Assembly (NCBI RefSeq): GCF_013204885.1
Contig: NZ_JABMKX010000001.1
Coordinates: forward strand, 539,284-603,283
DNA: 64,000 nt
Reading direction: 5' to 3'
DNA from: Paenibacillus tritici
GTDB taxonomy: Bacteria; Bacillota; Bacilli; Paenibacillales; Paenibacillaceae
In this document: one piece after another, positions 61,798 through 64,000 of the stretch
Layout: every line of letters begins with the position of its first letter
Position numbering within the stretch: position 1 is the first letter of the stretch
Translations under genes and position numbers: made by a program
Notes under the pieces: generated by a model
What the model was told of the DNA's origin: nothing
Seen by the model: the letters and a program-made list of their open reading frames with translations, nothing else
The model's database searches: none

Positions 61798-64000
61798 ACG
61801 CAAGTCCCCTGAGGAAATCTTATATTCCATCTATCAGCTCCAGCGGGGGCGGCTGAAGATCATCATCGGCTCGGTCAGCGGGTCAGGCAAAACCTATCAC
61901 ATGCTGGAGGAAGGCAAGCTGCTGAAGCAGCAGGGCATTGATGTGGTGATCAGTGCCGTATCCACGATGGGCCGGGCGGAAACCGTCCAGCAGCTTGGCG
62001 ATCTGGAGCGGGTACCCAGCATTCACTGGTGGAAGGACGGCAAGGAAGAGAAGGATCTGCCGCTTGAGGCTCTGGTGGAACGTAACCCCGAGGTGCTGCT
62101 GGTGGATGGTCTGGCGCACCGCAATCGTGAAGAGGCCCGCTTCCAGACACGGCTGGAGGACATCCGGTATCTGATGGATCAGGGCATCAGTGTGATCACT
62201 ACTATCAATGTCTATGAGCTGGCCGGTGTAGGTGAGCAAATCTATGAGATGACCGGCATCCGTGCGGAAGAGACGGTCCCGCTGAACACTTTGGAATCGG
62301 CTGACGAGGTGCGGCTGATTGACGTCTCTCCGGAGACGATCCTGAAGCGGCTGGAGGAGGGCGTGCTTGGTGAGGGGGCCCATCCGGCGCTGTCCCGCCG
62401 GGGCAATCTTGGTGTACTCCGTGAGCTGTCACTGCGGCTGATGGCAGAGGGGGTCAATGATTCACTGGAGAAGCACCGGGAGGCAGAGGGGTTGATCGGT
62501 CCCTCCGGCGCAACCGAGCGGATTCTGGTCTCGGCGCAGTATCATTGGAATGGTTCTCTGTATATAAGAAGGGGACAGCAGATCGCCAAGCGGCTGAACG
62601 GTGATCTGATTATCGTGACCTTCCTCTTGCGCGGCCGTCCGCTGACCAAGGATCAGCAGGTATTCAAACGCTCCATTCTCAAGCTGACAGAGCGGATTCA
62701 TGCCCGGTTCGAAGAGCTGGAGGTGCTCCGCCTGCGGCTGCTGCCCTCCATGCTGGTGCGTTATGCCATTCAGAATAATGTCACCAGAATTGTGATGGGC
62801 CATTCGCAGAAAAGCCGCTGGCAGGAGAAGTGGCAGGGCTCCATCGCAAGCCGTGTCCTGCGGCGGACGCGGAATATAGATGTGTTCCTGATGGCAGACC
62901 GCGCGGAGCAGGACGGTGAACGGATTCTGCCGGTCCGGGCAGCCCCGAAGGAGACTGCAGAACCGTTCCACCGTCTAACCACCCAGGAGCTGGAGAAGAA
63001 GATCGAGCATATCCGCCGGGGAACCTTCAAGGTATATATCGGCTCAGCCCCCGGAGTTGGCAAAACGTACAAAATGCTTCAGGAAGGCAACCTGCTCCGC
63101 AGCAGGGGAATTGATGTGGTCATCGGGCTGCTGGAGACCCACGGCAGGGAGGAAACCAGGCAGCAGGTAGGCGGATTAACGCTGATCCCCAGAGCGCGGA
63201 TTCCGTATCAGTCTACGGAGCTTACCGAGATGGATACCGAAGCGATCATCGCCCGGCATCCCGAGGTAGTGCTGGTGGATGAGCTTGCCCATACTAATGT
63301 TCCCGGAAGCATCACGAGGAAACGGTATGAGGATGTCATCCGGCTGCTGGAGAACGGAATCTCTGTCATTACCACCGTCAATGTGCAGCATCTGGAGAGC
63401 CTGAACGATGCAGTGGAGCAGTTAACCGGTGTGCGGGTCCGCGAGACGGTGCCGGATGCGATTCTGCGGATGGCGAGCGAGGTGGAGCTGATCGACGTTA
63501 CGCCGCAGATGCTGCAGCAGCGGATGCGGGAAGGGAAGATCTACGCGCAGGAGAAAGTCAATCAGGCCCTGGAGTCCTTCTTCCGGATCGGCAATCTGAT
63601 CGCGCTGCGGGAGCTGGCCCTGCGCGAGATTGCCGATGATGTGGATGAGCGCCTGGAGGCCTGGGAACGGGAGCCTGCCCTGCGCGGCCCTTGGAGCAGA
63701 CGGGAAGTCATCTTCGTCTGCGTGGATACGGGCCCGCAGGCCGAGCGGCTCATCCGGCGCGGGTTCCGGATCGCACACCGCCTCAAAGCCGAATGGCATG
63801 TGCATTATGTACAATGCTCCCGCATACGGACACCGGAAGAGCAGAAGCGGCTGGATACGCTGAGGCATCTGACGGAGCGGCTGGGCGGCGTGATGGACAT
63901 CACCGAGGCGGGAAGCCGCAAGCATCTGCATAAGCATCTGCTCCAGCGGATGAATGACAGGCAGACTACACAGCTGATCATCGGACAGTCACGCAGGCAT
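61784..64000 (+). CDS. Tandem KdpD N-terminal-domain protein (KdpN-like), partial at window end
   Basis: GTG 61784 opens a frame that runs off the window after about 739 codons. Two KdpD N-terminal modules follow each other. Module 1: GSVSGSGKTYHML near 29 and a degenerate Walker B-like LLVDGLAHRN; then a universal-stress-like segment (about 240-380) with IVMGHSQKSRW. Module 2: GSAPGVGKTYKML near 420, intact VLVDELAHTNVPGS near 500, and a second stress-like domain near 640-739 with IIGQSRRH. No membrane helix or kinase domain is seen so far. It overlaps kdpC by 14 bp. A kinase-less KdpD (KdpN) after kdpC is known from Alicyclobacillus as I recall; duplication of the module is unusual. A kinase beyond 64000 is not excluded. 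Confidence 0.85.
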   Translation, partial: MAPYKRKSPEEILYSIYQLQRGRLKIIIGSVSGSGKTYHMLEEGKLLKQQGIDVVISAVSTMGRAETVQQLGDLERVPSIHWWKDGKEEKDLPLEALVERNPEVLLVDGLAHRNREEARFQTRLEDIRYLMDQGISVITTINVYELAGVGEQIYEMTGIRAEETVPLNTLESADEVRLIDVSPETILKRLEEGVLGEGAHPALSRRGNLGVLRELSLRLMAEGVNDSLEKHREAEGLIGPSGATERILVSAQYHWNGSLYIRRGQQIAKRLNGDLIIVTFLLRGRPLTKDQQVFKRSILKLTERIHARFEELEVLRLRLLPSMLVRYAIQNNVTRIVMGHSQKSRWQEKWQGSIASRVLRRTRNIDVFLMADRAEQDGERILPVRAAPKETAEPFHRLTTQELEKKIEHIRRGTFKVYIGSAPGVGKTYKMLQEGNLLRSRGIDVVIGLLETHGREETRQQVGGLTLIPRARIPYQSTELTEMDTEAIIARHPEVVLVDELAHTNVPGSITRKRYEDVIRLLENGISVITTVNVQHLESLNDAVEQLTGVRVRETVPDAILRMASEVELIDVTPQMLQQRMREGKIYAQEKVNQALESFFRIGNLIALRELALREIADDVDERLEAWEREPALRGPWSRREVIFVCVDTGPQAERLIRRGFRIAHRLKAEWHVHYVQCSRIRTPEEQKRLDTLRHLTERLGGVMDITEAGSRKHLHKHLLQRMNDRQTTQLIIGQSRRH

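Overview
The window looks like a chromosomal segment of a Paenibacillus-type Gram-positive bacterium. The signs are moderately high-GC coding DNA, strong AGGAGG-type ribosome binding sites, GTG and TTG starts, a YeeI-type YebC protein, GlnR/TnrA-like boxes, a GH87-type alpha-1,3-glucanase, a collagen-like surface protein and a kdpF-A-B-C set followed by a kinase-less KdpD-like gene. No rRNA, tRNA, CRISPR array or complete transposon was seen. Family names are from recognition of the protein sequences; no database search was run.

Layout: 1-5.7 kb holds the end of a probable SMC-type defence or plasmid-surveillance operon (Wadjet-like). 5.7-16.3 kb is housekeeping: aldo/keto reductase, tandem-TPM protein, acetyltransferase, phosphodiester glycosidase-like protein, LysR regulator with a MetE-like methyltransferase, YebC2/YeeI, a TSUP transporter and an alanyl-tRNA editing protein. 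16.4-21.9 kb is an FtsX-type ABC transporter with its own two-component system. 21.9-28.2 kb holds an acetyltransferase/kinase pair, an operon of aldo/keto reductase, Tet(M)-like GTPase and NUDIX hydrolase, and two small YdcZ-type transporters. 28.4-30 kb is a collagen-like beta-helix surface protein on the minus strand.

30.4-36.8 kb is a nitrite assimilation locus. Divergent trpD2-like and ANTAR genes face nirB-nirD-nirC-cobA. The nir leader contains a two-hairpin ANTAR target whose second hairpin overlaps the 5' arm of an intrinsic terminator, and two GlnR/TnrA-type boxes lie in the divergent region. 37.3-39.4 kb is AT-rich, with a decayed lipoprotein gene, a membrane protein and a secreted amidase-like protein, and abuts a 5'-truncated FGGY kinase. 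39.8-46.4 kb carries a methyltransferase behind a possible attenuator, a P-loop kinase, an acetyltransferase and a large secreted glucanase. 46.5-50.3 kb is an AT-rich heterodimeric ABC exporter pair, followed by an oligopeptide-binding protein and an RCC1-repeat protein.

53.0-64.0 kb is a potassium uptake (Kdp) locus: kdpD-kdpE, an unknown 108-residue gene, a tiny kdpZ-like gene, kdpF, kdpA, kdpB, kdpC and a tandem-duplicated KdpD N-terminal protein running off the window. Three similarly built promoter elements with CTTAAT-like hexamers at 11-bp spacing precede kdpD, the unknown gene and the kdpZ-F-A-B-C genes, suggesting one regulon.

A window-wide theme is intergenic repetitive DNA. Several unrelated arrays share an exact 51-bp period, and two further dispersed repeat families occur twice each.
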